This document shows positions 33,458 to 44,937 of a stretch of 64,000 nucleotides of DNA, one piece after another. The translations under genes and the position numbers were made by a program. The stretch lies in contig JALIGW010000016.1 in NCBI GenBank assembly GCA_023053685.1, positions 10,229,001-10,293,000 of the forward strand, in the 5' to 3' direction. The notes under the pieces are model-generated. The model was not told the DNA's origin, did not search any database, and saw only the letters and a list, made by a program, of their open reading frames with translations. How positions within the stretch are numbered: position 1 is the first letter of the stretch; the number at the start of each line of letters is the position of its first letter. This stretch comes from Diadophis punctatus similis (Eukaryota; Chordata; Lepidosauria; Squamata; Dipsadidae).

Positions 33458-34072
33458 CCGTATTTTTTGGACTATAAGACGCACAGGACTATAAGACACA
33501 CCTAAATTTACAGGAGGAAAACAAGAAAAAAATAGTTTTTGGCCTCTGTGCATCGCATTTTCACTCTCCCTGGCCCCTCTGCATGGCCTGTTTTTGCCAA
33601 AAATGGACTTGTTTTTGCCAAAAATGGGCCCAATTTTGGGCTCCCAAGCCCTCTGTGCATTGAGTTTTTGCCCTCCCCAGCCCCCAGAAGCACTCTGCAG
33701 GCCAAAAACAGGCATGTTTTTGGCAAAAACGGGGACGTTTTTGGCAAAAACGAGCCATGCAGAGCACTGCAGTGTGCTTCTGGGGGCCTGGGAGGGTAAA
33801 AACGCGACACGTGGAGGGCTTGGGAGCCCAAAAATGAGCCTGTTTTTGGCAAAAAAGAGCCTGTTTTTGGCAAAAAAGAGCCCATTTTTGGCAAAAACGG
33901 GCCCTGCGGAGCACTGCAGAGTGCTTCTGGGGGCTGGGGAGTGTGAAAATGCGACACATGGAGGGTTTGGGAGGCCAAAAAAACCCTGTATTCAGTCTAT
34001 AAGACACAACTAAATTTTCACTCACTTTTAAGGGGGGGGGAATAAGTGTGTCTTATACTCCAAAAAATACGG
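33458..34072. mobile_element. TA-flanked MITE (615 bp) with TTTTTGGCAAAAA repeats
   Basis: Ends CCGTATTTTTTGGACTATAA and GTCTTATACTCCAAAAAATACGG are inverted copies and lie between TA dinucleotides (33456-33457, 34073-34074), as in Tc1/mariner insertions. The interior repeats a TTTTTGGCAAAAA-type palindrome about eight times, and TGCAGAGCACTGCAG-type and CTTCTGGGGG motifs recur. Same ends as 49216-50134. Confidence 0.8.
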
Positions 34073-34302
34073 TAAATGGAATGCACTATTTCACATGTAT
34101 ACACAACAGTTCCCCCCTCTGAACAGTGTAAAGTGACAGAATAATTTTTGTTATAATCGAATATTTATGTTTTGCAAAGAGTAAGAAGCTAGGGAATAAT
34201 TAGGATAAATTCTTTCATACTGGGAGATAATGGAATAAAATAGAGGCAACAATCCAGGTGTGTATTTACTTCCAAAGAACATTGCCACTTAGAACTGGGG
34301 CA

Positions 34303-34526
<224 letters not shown>

Positions 34527-34529
<3 letters not shown>

Positions 34530-35443
34530 TTCTATATTTTATTAGATGGGATTCACAGTTGCTTTGCATTGTTTTGAGTTATGGGATATTTCTGCAAACT
34601 AAAAGGGACAAACAAATTAACTGTTTCTACATCTACCTGAATAACTTGCTATGTTCAGAACACTGAGGGAATTAATGCATTGCAGTATAGGAGAAGGAAA
34701 TCAGCAACAATTGTCTGCTTTACATAATCACTCACTGAATTTCAGTCTAGTTCTCCTGTCAACAAAAATCTAGCTAGTATATATTATTTATGATTTCTTT
34801 AAGACATATTTCAAGTTGAACACATGTCACTGCTTATAGCAGAATTCAGTATTTAAAATGAGCCGATGATAAAGAGGATAATGGGCATGAACTTTAACAG
34901 GGAAAATGGATAAATTTGCTTCAGTCATGATTCATGAATACTTAATACAAGAATAAAATAACATTTGCTTATGCTTTCATACTAAACTCAAGAAGCCCTC
35001 TAAATTTGGATGCTTCTATGCAACTGCAGAACAAAATACTTCAAATAATCATTGATATATAGAGCATTAACATCTGAATTGTGCCTAATATTTTCTATTA
35101 TGTTCCCCCGCCCAAATTTTTCCTTGACATTTTAAAATTAAATGCTGCCTTAAGGCCACTTTTTTTCCCTGTTGATCTTTCAGATTTCAAGGGATGTGTG
35201 TAGTTTCATAAGGCTTATCTCATCCAACCATGATCCAGAATTCTCTCTTCCATTCATGAATGTGTTCGCAGCAGCAATAATTAGAAGGATAAAGTTTTGT
35301 TTTGCAAAGGATGGAGAACTACTGTAATGGATTTCTCATTTGTGTTTGATCGGGGATTGGAATGGAGTGATTTCTGATTAAAAAAAATATCACTCAGAAC
35401 AAAGTACCTATAGTTTTCTTGAATTTTTATGGACCATTTAGGA
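34527..35443. other. No recognised feature
   Basis: AT-rich, nothing recognised. Confidence 0.4.
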
Positions 35444-35452
35444 CTGCTTGAT

Positions 35453-35689
35453 GAGTGGTGTGGTGGCCTAGAGGTGGAGCTCTCGCCTCACAATCAGGAG
35501 GCTGTGAGTTCGATCCTAGGTAGACGCAGATATTTTTCTCTCTGGGCACAATGAGAATATATCTGCTGAATATACACTGGCGACAGGAAGGGCATCTGGC
35601 CAGTAATCACTCAGCTCCATTCAATTGCCCAGACTCCACCCCGCAAGGGATTATGGGGTCATTAAAATATGATGATGATGAGTTTGGGG
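35453..35689 (+). mobile_element. tRNA-derived SINE (GTGGTGGCCTAGAGG family)
   Basis: A-box-like TGGTGGCCTAGAGG, clear B box GAGTTCGATCC, body with CAGGAAGGGCATCTGGCCAG, short (GAT)n tail. Direct repeat CTGCTTGAT flanks it (35444-35452 and 35690-35698). Copies: 51000-51225 and the fragment 43116-43195. Confidence 0.8.
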
Positions 35690-35914
35690 CTGCTTGATAT
35701 ATGGAGAGAGTAAAATGGCAATTGAAGAGAGCTTAGCTATTTTTCTGTAGATCCTTTTCAAGGATAGATATGATTTCATAGAACTTGGCTACTAAGATAT
35801 CTAAAGTAGAGATATATCCAGAGATTTTTTTCCCTTATAATAATTCTGTGAATTTAGTTTATAAAAGAAAATCCAGTTCTTTTAGTTGAAGATTAAGAGA
35901 AATGTTGTTACAGG

Positions 35915-36235
35915 AATAGAATAGAATAGAATAGAATAGAATAGAATAGAATAGAATAGAATAGAATAGAATAGAATAGAATTTTATTGGCCAAGTGTGA
36001 TTGGACACACAAGGAATTTGTCATGGTGCATATGCTCTCAGTGTACATAAAAGAAAAGATACCTCCGTCAAGAATCATAAGGTACAACACTTAATGAGAG
36101 TCTGGGTACAAATAAGCAATCAAATCATATTAGGAACCAATCAATATAAATTGTAAGGATACAAGCAACAAAGTTACAGTCATACAGTCATTTATGGGAG
36201 GAGATGGGTGAGATTGGATAAGACCAATAGTGGAG
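35915..36235 (-). mobile_element. LINE 3' UTR with (AATAG)n tail
   Basis: (AATAG)n to about 35975, then TTTTATTGGCCAAGTGTGATT, CATATGCTCTCAGTGTACAT and a long 3' UTR to about GGGAGGAGATGGGTGAG. Undisrupted reference for the copies at 10.1 and 28.8 kb. Confidence 0.85.
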
Positions 36236-36477
36236 GTTTGTATCAACAACAATTATCTATGTTAACTGTAAGATAAATTGAAATAAAAATGAACTATGTA
36301 AAGGGAAAAAAACACTGAATTTGCAAACAAAATAGGGAAGTAGTTGGCATATAAAATATGAAAAGAAAAAGAAAATGATAATAATAGTGATAATGAAACT
36401 ACAGGAGTGAGTTACTATATTAATGGATAATGTGATTAAGCAAAAACATTTAATCAATATTATTCCTACTTGTATAA

Positions 36478-36905
36478 AGGTCACGACACCTCTCTGGAGA
36501 AAATAGATAAATACCTAAAGAAAGAAAATATACTGAGGATTACAGATGAATAGAAACAAATTATGAATGAACCTATATCAGTAAGGGAAGTTTGTGAAGC
36601 CATAAAAAAGGTTAAACCAGAAAAGTTGCCCCAACCAGATGGATTATCAGGTTCTTATTACAAATGTTTTGAGGATGAACTTTTATAATCTTTCAAAATG
36701 TGTTGAACTTTATTTTACAAAGAGAAAAAGATACTAGAGAGTTGGAAAGTGTCCAATATAGCACTAATATCTAAAGAAGGACAAGAGTTGAGTTTAGTTT
36801 AAAGAGAAACTACAAGCCAATATCATTTTTAATAATGACAAGTTATTTGTAGATTGATTTTGAAAGTTAGTCTGAAAATAATTTTACAGAATTTATTCAT
36901 GAGGA
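36478..36905 (+). mobile_element. L1 LINE ORF2 fragment (start of RT)
   Basis: Frames read EPISVREVCEAIKKVK, PDGLSGSYYKCFEDEL and ILESWKVSNIALISK, the conserved L1 region before RT motif A. Several stops and shifts. It continues after the insertions at 37955. Confidence 0.75.
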
Positions 36906-37278
36906 TCATTGTGGATTTTATGTGGACCTAGTATCCTTTTGAAGGTATTGACTGTGATTTCCTCATCTCCCAGAGCTTCAAACCTGTTGGAGATCATCTT
37001 ATGATCTCCTCATCAGGGACAACTGTCCGGAGCACTTGCAGGTGATCTCAAGTCCTCTCTTTGTCCTCAGAGGAATTAAGAAAAACTGACCTATTTGCCA
37101 GCTCTTTATTCTGACAGAGCTGTTGGCTTTACTTTTGCAGAGCCATCTTCAATCCGCCATGTTTTTATTTGCAAGTTCTTGTCATTTTTCCCCAACAAAA
37201 ATTCATCTTGCTTAAACCACAGTCGAGATTTTTGAAAGGACACTAAATTTGCAGACTGGGTGTTGGTTTTGGTAGATC
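36906..37278. other. Unassigned segment inside the L1
   Basis: Not recognisable as L1 coding sequence; contains CTTATGATCTCCTCATC-type repeats near 36995-37015. May be another insertion or diverged L1. Confidence 0.35.
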
Positions 37279-37286
37279 CTCTAAAG

Positions 37287-37644
37287 CAGTGGTCCCCAAC
37301 CTTTTTATTGCCGTGGACCGGTCAACGTTTGATAATTTTTCCGCGGCCCACTGGGGGGGGGGTTGCGGCATCGCAGGCACCGCAGACAGGCCCTCCTGAA
37401 CACGTTACTTTCAATACTGATGAGCTGCGCACAGAAGCCCCGCCCCCACGCTGATCAGCTGGGCCGGGGCACGTCGGCAGACGCAGGAGTCCCGTCCCTG
37501 CGCTTATTATCGGGACTCGCAGGACTCACAAAAGTCGCAGGACCTGCCGCCGCTGCTGCACAGAAGACGCAGTAGCAGGGCGGCCTGGTACCATTTGTTC
37601 TGCGGACAGGTACCGGGCCGCAGACCGGGGGTTGGGGACCACTG
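37287..37644 (+). mobile_element. hAT-type MITE (358 bp), CAGTGGTCCCCAACC family
   Basis: Left end CAGTGGTCCCCAACCTTTTT, right end GGGGGTTGGGGACCACTG, inverted repeats of at least 16 bp. Perfect duplication CTCTAAAG (37279-37286 and 37645-37652). GC-rich interior; no transposase. Confidence 0.92.
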
Positions 37645-37688
37645 CTCTAAAGGTTATTGGAAAGTTAATGGGAAAACTAAAAGAATAA

Positions 37689-37940
37689 GAGCCGAGGTGG
37701 CGCAGCGGTTAGAGGGCAGTACTGCAGGCCACTTTAGCTGACTATGATCCGCAGGTCAGTGGTTCAAATCTCACCAGCTCAAGGTTGACTCAGCCTTCCA
37801 TCCTTCCGAGGTAGGTAAAATGAGGACCCAGATTGTTGGGGGCAATATAAATATACATTGCTTACTGGTGTAAACCGCTTAGAGAGTGCTTGCACTGTGA
37901 GGCGGTATATAAATCTCACAAATAAATAAATAAATAAATT
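37689..37940 (+). mobile_element. Sauria-type SINE, (AAAT)n-tailed subtype
   Basis: AGAGCCGAGGTGGCGCAGCGG, B box GGTTCAAATCTC, ACCCAGATTGTTGGGGGC, GGCGGTATATAAATCTCAC then (AAAT)n. Very similar to the copy at 63579, so probably young. Confidence 0.92.
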
Positions 37941-37954
37941 TGGCACATCAGCAG

Positions 37955-38520
37955 GTTTAAACTCAACAAACAGACATTAACCAATGAAAATATAGTATCA
38001 AACAAAACTGATGAATAAAATGGGTTTTAAGATTGAGAAAAAAAGTAAAATAGTCGGATATCACTGTAACAAATCGGAATTATCTATTATTTCAAGATAA
38101 TTATACTAAGATATGGAATGAAGTTAAAAAATGATATTAAGATGGGAGAAACTATGACAGTTATTGCTGGAAAAAAAACCTGTGATAAAAAAATGTCTTC
38201 TCTAGAATGGTATTCTTCTTATCTGTTTTGATAACGGATGCACCATTCAAAGAATGGCAAAAGGATTTATCTAAGTTTGTGTGACAGCAGAAAAAAAAAC
38301 CCCACAAATGAAATATAACATATTACAAGGTGCAATGGAAAGAGGAGGATTGGCTTTACCTGACTTTATATTGTATTTCGCAGCTTGCTGTTTGGTTTGG
38401 TTTGGATGAAAGAGAAATGCTGAGAAAAAGAAGGCTCTTGTTGTTAGAAGACATGACCTGCAATTTGGGTGGCATGGATAGTTGTGGCATGATAAAGTCA
38501 AGGATACTATAGATTTCAAA
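37955..38520 (+). mobile_element. L1 LINE ORF2 fragment (post-RT region)
   Basis: Readable pieces: KYNILQGAMERGGLALPDF and a following RKRRLLLLE stretch, with LQFGWHG in another frame, as in squamate L1 ORF2 C-terminal regions. Frames are broken. Same orientation as 36478-36905, with the core RT missing between them. Confidence 0.75.
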
Positions 38521-38799
38521 AACCACTATGTTACAGTTGGCCGAACTGTAGCCATTTTCTTTTGTAGTGTTTCTCTAGAGAGATTCTTCTCACAGCTTCA
38601 AGGCTGACACAGCCTGGAGTGAAGGGGCCAGGGAGGGGAGTGTAGAGATAGTTGTAGCCAAAATAAAATTCTTTTCTCTCGGAATCAAGGACGTTGGTGC
38701 AGGTTTTCAAAAGGTGGAGACGGAGGTCACCTAGCAACTGGACTACATGCTCATTGGACCATGTGATTGGTAACTCTGGGGGTAAGTGACAAGGTTTAA
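38521..38799. other. Unassigned, possibly LTR-like
   Basis: Holds AAAATAAAATTC (poly-A-signal-like) and two ATTGG boxes (about 38754, 38766) but no terminal TG..CA pair I can defend. Confidence 0.3.
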
Positions 38800-38954
38800 C
38801 TTTTAATTGGGTGTAAAACTGGGTGTGGAAGCCATGCATGTGTGCATGCACACAAGCTGTGCGTGCGAGCATACACGGAAGCTGTGTGCATGCGCATGCG
38901 CGCACAGTCACATTTTCAGCGAACCATTTGTTAAGTGGGTTGGATCCCACCGCT
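38800..38954 (-). mobile_element. hAT-type MITE fragment
   Basis: GTGTGCATGCACACAAGC and CATGCGCATGCGCGCAC-like CpG-rich DNA ending GGGTTGGATCCCACCGCTG, a family terminus. Left end not found. Confidence 0.55.
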
Positions 38955-38957
38955 GGA

Positions 38958-39515
38958 TACAATCAAGATCAAGTGAGGTACTAATACCACTCTATAAAAT
39001 CTTAGTAAGACCACACCTAGAATACTGCATCCAGTTTTGGTCACCACACTAAAAAAGATGTTGAAACTCTAGAAAAAGTGCACAGAAGAGCAATCAGGAT
39101 GATTAGGGGACTGGAGACTAAAACATATGAAGAACGGTTACAGGAACTGGGCATGGCTAGTCTAGTGAAGAGAAGGACCAGGGGAGACATGATAGCAGTG
39201 TTCCATATCTGAGGGGCTGCCACTGAGAGGAAGGGGTCAACTATTTTCCATGGCACCTGAAAGCCAGACAAGGAATAATGGATGAAAACTGATCAAGGAG
39301 AGATTCAACCTGGAAATAAGGAGAAATTTTCTGACAGTGAGAACAATCAACCAATGGGACAGCTTGCCTTCGGAAGTTATGGGAGCTTCATCACTGGAGG
39401 CTTTCAAGAAGAGATTGGACTGCCATTTGTCAGAAATGGTGTAGGGTCTCCTGCTTGGGTGGGGGGTTTGACTAGATGACCGAAAAGATCCCTTTCAACT
39501 CTGTCAATCTGTAAA
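38958..39515 (+). mobile_element. CR1-like LINE, 5'-truncated
   Basis: From AATCAAGATCAAGTGAGG through CTGCATCCAGTTTTGGTCAC, GACATGATAGCAGTGTTCC and GATCCCTTTCAACTCTGTC. Sense orientation, about 560 bp. Confidence 0.88.
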
Positions 39516-39941
39516 ATGAAAGTGTTTGATAGCTGAGCAGATTTTGGCACATTTAAGATAACATCATCATAATGATATTTCCCATTGGAGTAGTTTTGAT
39601 GGGATAATAATGAATACAATGCATAACACAAGTTAAATGTTATACATTAAATGTAAACAAAAAACAAGCCTGTAACTCAAGCCAAGCAGATCTTTTTAAA
39701 AGAAATATATTGTTGTTCAAGGAATATATTTTAAACAAAAGGGGGGAATAAAAATAAAAATACAAGCCCAAACAATAATATGAAGAATAGCTAATAAGAT
39801 TTTTTTAAAAAAATAACAAATTTTAAACAATAAAATACAGCCAGACAACAAATTTAAAATTTGATACATTTTAATACATCATCCAAAACTTACTTTGTTT
39901 TAAAACATTTAACATTGTTAAATATTGTTATTATATTCTGT
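39516..39941. other. No recognised feature
   Basis: A-rich; nothing recognised. Confidence 0.4.
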
Positions 39942-40019
39942 TGTACGCCGCCCTGAATCCCTAGGGAGTAGGGTGGCATATAAGAACAGCAATAAATAAA
40001 ATAAAATAAATAAAATAAA
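39942..40019 (+). mobile_element. L2-like LINE 3' end
   Basis: TTGTACGCCGCCCTGAATCC, GGGTGGCATATAAGAACAGC then (AAAT)n. Confidence 0.65.
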
Positions 40020-40978
40020 CATCCTTTTTATATTAAAAAAAATTAGAAAACGTCTCAAATTTTAAATAAATCATCCTATTTATGAATGGCTTGATAGACT
40101 AAGAGCTTTTTAATTATGAACTTCTTCTGAATGAATGTTGTCCAAGGAGAGGAGGGCAAAATATTCTGGCAGAAGACATGAACGGATGGGGGAAAACAAG
40201 TTAAGAGAATAAAGAAATTGCAAAACACAAACCAGTGAATGAATGAGAATGATAAGTATGTTTTGTGAGTATCTACTTAAAAAAGCCCTGATTAAAATGT
40301 GTGTTCTAAGTATAAATCTATTTGCAGATATGCCATGCAAACAACTATAAATCAATAGGATGGTTAATTTGATTGTTTATGATGATAGACTCAGAGAATT
40401 AATGAAGGATACAAAAGTGATAAGAGTTTCTGAATGTAGGAAAGACCTTTTTTTTTGTAGTATCAAAACTAAGTCTTAGGGGGAAATTGGATATGTAAAG
40501 GAGAAAAAAAAACTAGAACAAATGTGTAATTACTAATTGCAGGAACAGAAAGTACAAGTCCCGTGTAAAAAATTATTAAACATAGATTAATCTCTCAAAA
40601 GAATCAATCAAAGCAGAAATAATGAAAGAGGATGGAAAACTGCTAGAGGAATGAAAAGAATTATATTACAGCGCATCGCAGACGGATAGTGAGATATGCT
40701 AATTAGCAGAATGCTTGGTAAAATGATAAAGTGAAAATGTAGATAAGTGAATGCTTGCTCCCAAAAACTGAAAGTGAGAGAAAGGTACTTTATGATGTGT
40801 GTGTGTGATGTGTATGTGTGTGTGTGTAAAGAGGGATAGGAATAGATTGATTGATTATGTGCCATGAAGTCAATTCAGTGACCACATAAATTTTCTTCAT
40901 GCCAAGGGCAAAGAATCATTAATCATTAACATTAAAACAGGATGGGAACTATGGGGGGTGTTGTTGATAGTATTATTA
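40020..40978. other. No recognised feature except a small SINE-like scrap
   Basis: Around 40845-40890, GATTATGTGCCATGAAGTCA resembles a squamate SINE 3' part; (TG)n at 40799-40828. Otherwise nothing. Confidence 0.4.
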
Positions 40979-41352
<374 letters not shown>

Positions 41353-41653
41353 GAGTTAAACAGTGAAATGAACAGAATTAAATATAAAAGTGATGAAATG
41401 TTCTGGAAGAAATTGAAGTGAGGTTATGAAGTGGAAGTCGGAAGTCCGAAGTAGGAGCCGAGGTGGTGCAGTGGTTAAAAGCAACACTGCAACCTACTTC
41501 AGTGACTGCTAGTTCAGCAGTTCAGCTGTTCAAATCTCACCAGGCTCAAGGTTGACTCAGCCTTCCATCCTTCTGAGGTTGGTAAAAATGAGGACCCAGA
41601 TTGTTAGTGGCAATATGCTGAACTCTGTAAACCACTTAAAGAGGGCTGTAAAG

Positions 41654-42207
41654 TAAGGTGACTAGACGTCCCGCTTTTTAATAATTTGTCCTGCGTCCCG
41701 CGGCATTTCAAAAAAGTCCTGCTTTTTTTGGCCGGGCCAGTCGTTCGGCGTAGAGCCAATGGAACTGGCGGCGGTCGCGGCGCGGGGCTTCTCCCGCCCA
41801 CTTCCCCCTCCCGGCTGGACGCCGCCATTCGGGTTATTTTGCCCTCTGTGCATGCGCAGAACGCTTTGTGCATGCGCAGAGGACAAAATAACCCGAATGG
41901 CGGCATCCAGCCGGGTGGGGGAAGCGGGCGGGAGAAGCCCTGCGCCGCGACCGCCGCCAGTTCCATTGGCTCTACGCCGAACGACTGGCCCGGCTGAACC
42001 GGCAGGATTTCACCCCTGGCTACGGTGACGAACAGGTAAGCCTGTGCTAGTAGGAACCCACCCCTGGCTGCGATGAAGGGGGGTGTTTGGGGGGGTGCAC
42101 AAAGCTGCAGGATAAGAGAGACGGACCCCTCCCATCTTGCTCCCCTAGAAACCCCCCCCCCCATCAATGGTGTCCCGCTTTACAAAAAATAAAATCTGGT
42201 CACCTTA
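41654..42207. mobile_element. MITE (554 bp) containing a 260-bp palindrome
   Basis: Left end TAAGGTGACTAGACGTCCCGC and right end GTCCCGC...GGTCACCTTA are inverted repeats. Flanks CTGTAAAG (41646-41653) and CTATAAAG (42208-42215) match at 7 of 8, hAT-like. A GC-rich palindrome occupies 41731-41994. Further in, CAGGATTTCACCCCTGG and GGAACCCACCCCTGG are termini of other local MITE families, so it is composite. Confidence 0.8.
41731..41994. repeat. Near-perfect inverted repeat, arms of ~129 bp
   Basis: Left arm begins GCCGGGCCAGTCGTTCGGCG; right arm ends CGCCGAACGACTGGCCCGGC. Only a handful of mismatches between arms; centre near GCGCAGAACGCTTTGTGCAT. A single-arm relative is present at 45966-46138. 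Confidence 0.9.
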
Positions 42208-42464
42208 CTATAAAGCACTATGAAGCGGTATATAAGTCTAAATGCTATTGCTATAAGTATTTTAGTAAGTATAGTATAATATGTTAAAGTGCAGAATTGA
42301 AATAAATGCTAAAGATGTTAATGTCCCGACAAAATTGTTGAAAATAAAAGTACAATCCTGTGAGAATGTTGAAAAAAAAAGTAAGAAGATTCCAGGTAAA
42401 AATGGTATAATAGGAGAAATGCTGGCGTATGTTGTTGGTTAGCTTATTGTGTGAATATTTCCAT

Positions 42465-42819
42465 TATTGAGAAGAGAATAACAAGTTGGAGGTCTTCTAG
42501 TCCAACCCTCTGCTTAAGCAGGAAACTATACAATTTCAGAAAAATGGTTGTCCAACCTCTTCTTAAAAATCTCCAGTGTTGGAACACCCACAAGGTCTGG
42601 AGGCAACTCATTCCACTAATTTATTGTTCTAGCTGTCAGCAAATTTCTCCTTAGTTCTAGGTTGCTTCTCTCCTTGATTAGTTTCCATCCTTTGCTTCTT
42701 GTCCTGCCGTCAGGTGCTTTGGAGAATAGCTTGACCCTCTCTTCCTTGTGGCAGTCCCTTAGATATTGGATCACTGCTATCATGTCACATATCTAGTCCT
42801 TCTTTTTAAACTAGACATA
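42465..42819 (-). mobile_element. CR1-like LINE 3' end
   Basis: AATAACAAGTTGGAGGTCTTC, AACCTCTTCTTAAAAATCTCC, GGTGCTTTGGAGAATAGC. Confidence 0.85.
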
Positions 42820-42895
42820 ACCTGAACAATTTTAAGGAGAATGCTGGCTGGGGAATTCTAGTTGAAGTCCACCCATCTTAAAGTTGCTCAGGTTG
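42820..42895. mobile_element. Fragment of the 6380-type hAT MITE
   Basis: GAATGCTGGCTGGGGAATTC, TTGAAGTCCACCCATCTTAA-AGTTGC match the right half of that family. Confidence 0.6.
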
Positions 42896-43042
42896 GGAAA
42901 GTTAGGTCTAGAGGAAGGGGAAAATCAAGGATGGAATTGATTTGGATGGAATTGATGAGATCCTCCAAAAGAGTGAGACATGAAAAGTTTAAGGAACCAA
43001 AAGCAATGCAAGAATCAGTATGGATAGGGTAGAATCAAAGAT

Positions 43043-43195
43043 ACAGATTAACAGATTAACAGAGTTGGAAGGGACCTTGCAGGTCATCTAGTCCAACCCC
43101 CTGCCCAAGCAGGAGACTCTACATCTGCCTCTACCTAGGATCGAACTCTCAACCTCCTGATTGTGAGGCAAGAGCTCCACCTCTAGGCCACAGCA
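43043..43195 (-). mobile_element. CR1 3' end fused to a tRNA-SINE fragment
   Basis: 43043-43115 is CR1 (ACAGAGTTGGAAGGGACCTT, CCAACCCCCTGCCCAAGC); 43116-43195 is the reversed head of the 35453 SINE, with B-box complement GGATCGAACTC and CCTCTAGGCCACA. Confidence 0.75.
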
Positions 43196-43516
43196 GATGT
43201 TTTTTAGTTCACAAGTAAACTGAATTGCATGAAAAGGTAGGGTAAATAGTGTTGTCCTTAATTGGATTTAGCTACAGTTCCTTTTCTTGTCTTATTTTAT
43301 TCTATAATTTGTCTGGTTTACTATTTTGTACTCATTTTCTGAACTTTGCCTCATATTACCTACCCTGAAACAGAATACAACAATAGGCATGTAGATATAC
43401 ATAAATCTCCTTCCTTATCAACGTTGTTCCAGGACTTTTCATTATACCCGAGTGATCAGAATTCAAAATTCCTCCCGTCTGCTGATAATCCTGGAATCCT
43501 AAAATTGCTTGATCTA

Positions 43517-43518
43517 CT

Positions 43519-43597
<79 letters not shown>

Positions 43598-44212
43598 CAA
43601 ACATGTATAGGATAGTAGTAGTTTGTATAAACATAAGTAAAAAGTAACGATAAAAGAGGACAATAGGACAGTAGGACAGGGACGGTAGGCACAGTGGTGC
43701 GCTTATGCACGCCCCTTACAGACCTCTTAGAAACAGGGAGAGGTCGACTGTAGACAGTAAGGTTAAAGTTTTTAGGGTTTGGGGAAGAAACCACAGAGTC
43801 AGGTAGTGCATTCCAGGCATTGATCACTCTGTTGCTGAAGTCGTATTTTCTGCAGTTGAGTTTGGAGCGCTTTACATTTAGTTTGAATCTATTACGTGCT
43901 CGTGTATTGTTGCGGTTGAAGCTGAAGTAGTCATTAACAGGAAGGACATTTTTGGTATATGATTTTATGAACTACATTTAGATCAGATCGGAGACGACAT
44001 AGTTGTAAATTGTCTTATCCCAGTATTTCAAGTCTGGTGGAATAAGGTATTTTGTTGTGAGCGGAGGAGTGGAGGACTCTTCTTGTGAAATATTTCTGGA
44101 CTCTCTCGATTGTATTTATGTCTGATATGCAGTGCGGGTTCCAGACAGGTGAGCTATATTCCAGAATTGGTCTAACAAATGTTTTGTATGCTCTGGTTAG
44201 CAATGTAATTAC
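43517..44212 (-). mobile_element. CR1/L3-type LINE with (AAAG)n tail
   Basis: (CTTT)n at 43517-43597 takes the place of the usual (TTTA)n tail. Then TCAAACATGTATAGGATAGT, GGACAGTAGGACAGGGACGG and the RT C-terminus in broken frames (WNALPDSVVSSPNPK; FVRPILEYSSPVWNP). Truncated at about 44212. Confidence 0.85.
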
Positions 44213-44937
44213 TTATCATATTCTTCTCCAGTTATAGACAACCTTACACCCTATTATCAAAACCCCCTCCTATTCTGTTTCTGCCAAAGTAATCGCAACT
44301 GGCTTAGTTAGTAGACCAATGATTTCTTACTAAAGCTTCATGCATTGTTTTCATCCTTCTGTTTGTATATAAAGAAAGTTAAAAAACGTATTCTTGGAAA
44401 TTAAAAATACTATATTGAGTTTTACCTGTTAACATATAAATGTAGAAGCTGAAATTCCCGACAAGTGTTTTATTGTTCCTGTAACCACTTAGAAACAAAA
44501 TTGTACTGTATGAATTTTCTTTCAAGCATCCTCTTCATTTATAATGCAAATTAAACCTCTTCGTTTTTCAACTATTTATGTTTTAACAGCTTAACCTGAA
44601 GAGTTAATGCTTTCCATTTCCTCTGTCCTACTTTTGAGGTCAGGAAGAATTATGTCGAGTTTCAGCTGGTTTACTTTCTGTTATTGACATTGTTTAGAAC
44701 TTAATCCTCAAATACTACCATAGTATAATGTGTGTCAAGTCTATATCCAATTTTAGACTCACTGAGGTTCAGGAGGGTACCACTTCCAAGAAGGGATTAG
44801 CAGGCAAAGTAGATCGTTTAACTTTTGAAGGCAGATTAATAATCTGGCAAATTTTGCACCTAGTTTTGAAGTAATGACCTGAAAAAAAATCAGACCCGGG
44901 TATGGATGGGGTTTCCATCCATAAATAAAACACTTGT
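44213..44937. other. No recognised feature
   Basis: No gene or repeat recognised. Confidence 0.4.

Larger units (their letters stand above)
41455..42255 (+). mobile_element. Sauria-type SINE, split by a MITE
   Basis: Head AGGAGCCGAGGTGGTGCAGTGG (41456 on), GTTCAAATCTCACC, ACCCAGATTGTTAGTGGC, AGAGGGCTGTAAAG; resumes after the MITE with GCACTATGAAGCGGTATATA and AGTCTAAATGCTATTGC. Both halves join in register. Confidence 0.9.

Noticed and set aside
33203..33505. Open frame with poly-Met and poly-Arg
   Set aside because: Produced by (ATG)n and (AGG)n microsatellites.
33508..34025. Overlapping open frames of about 140-156 codons on both strands
   Set aside because: The repeated core of a TA-flanked MITE; both strands are open at once, a compositional effect.
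35453..35530. Possible functional tRNA gene (clear B box GAGTTCGATCC)
   Set aside because: No cloverleaf acceptor-stem pairing and the sequence continues into a SINE body with relatives at 43.1 and 51.0 kb.
38521..38799. Possible second LTR (CCAAT-like boxes and AATAAA-like signal)
   Set aside because: No defensible terminal TG...CA pair or target duplication, so listed only as unassigned.
41604..42167. 187-codon proline/arginine-rich frame
   Set aside because: Lies wholly in a GC-rich MITE palindrome; open because the composition lacks stop codons.
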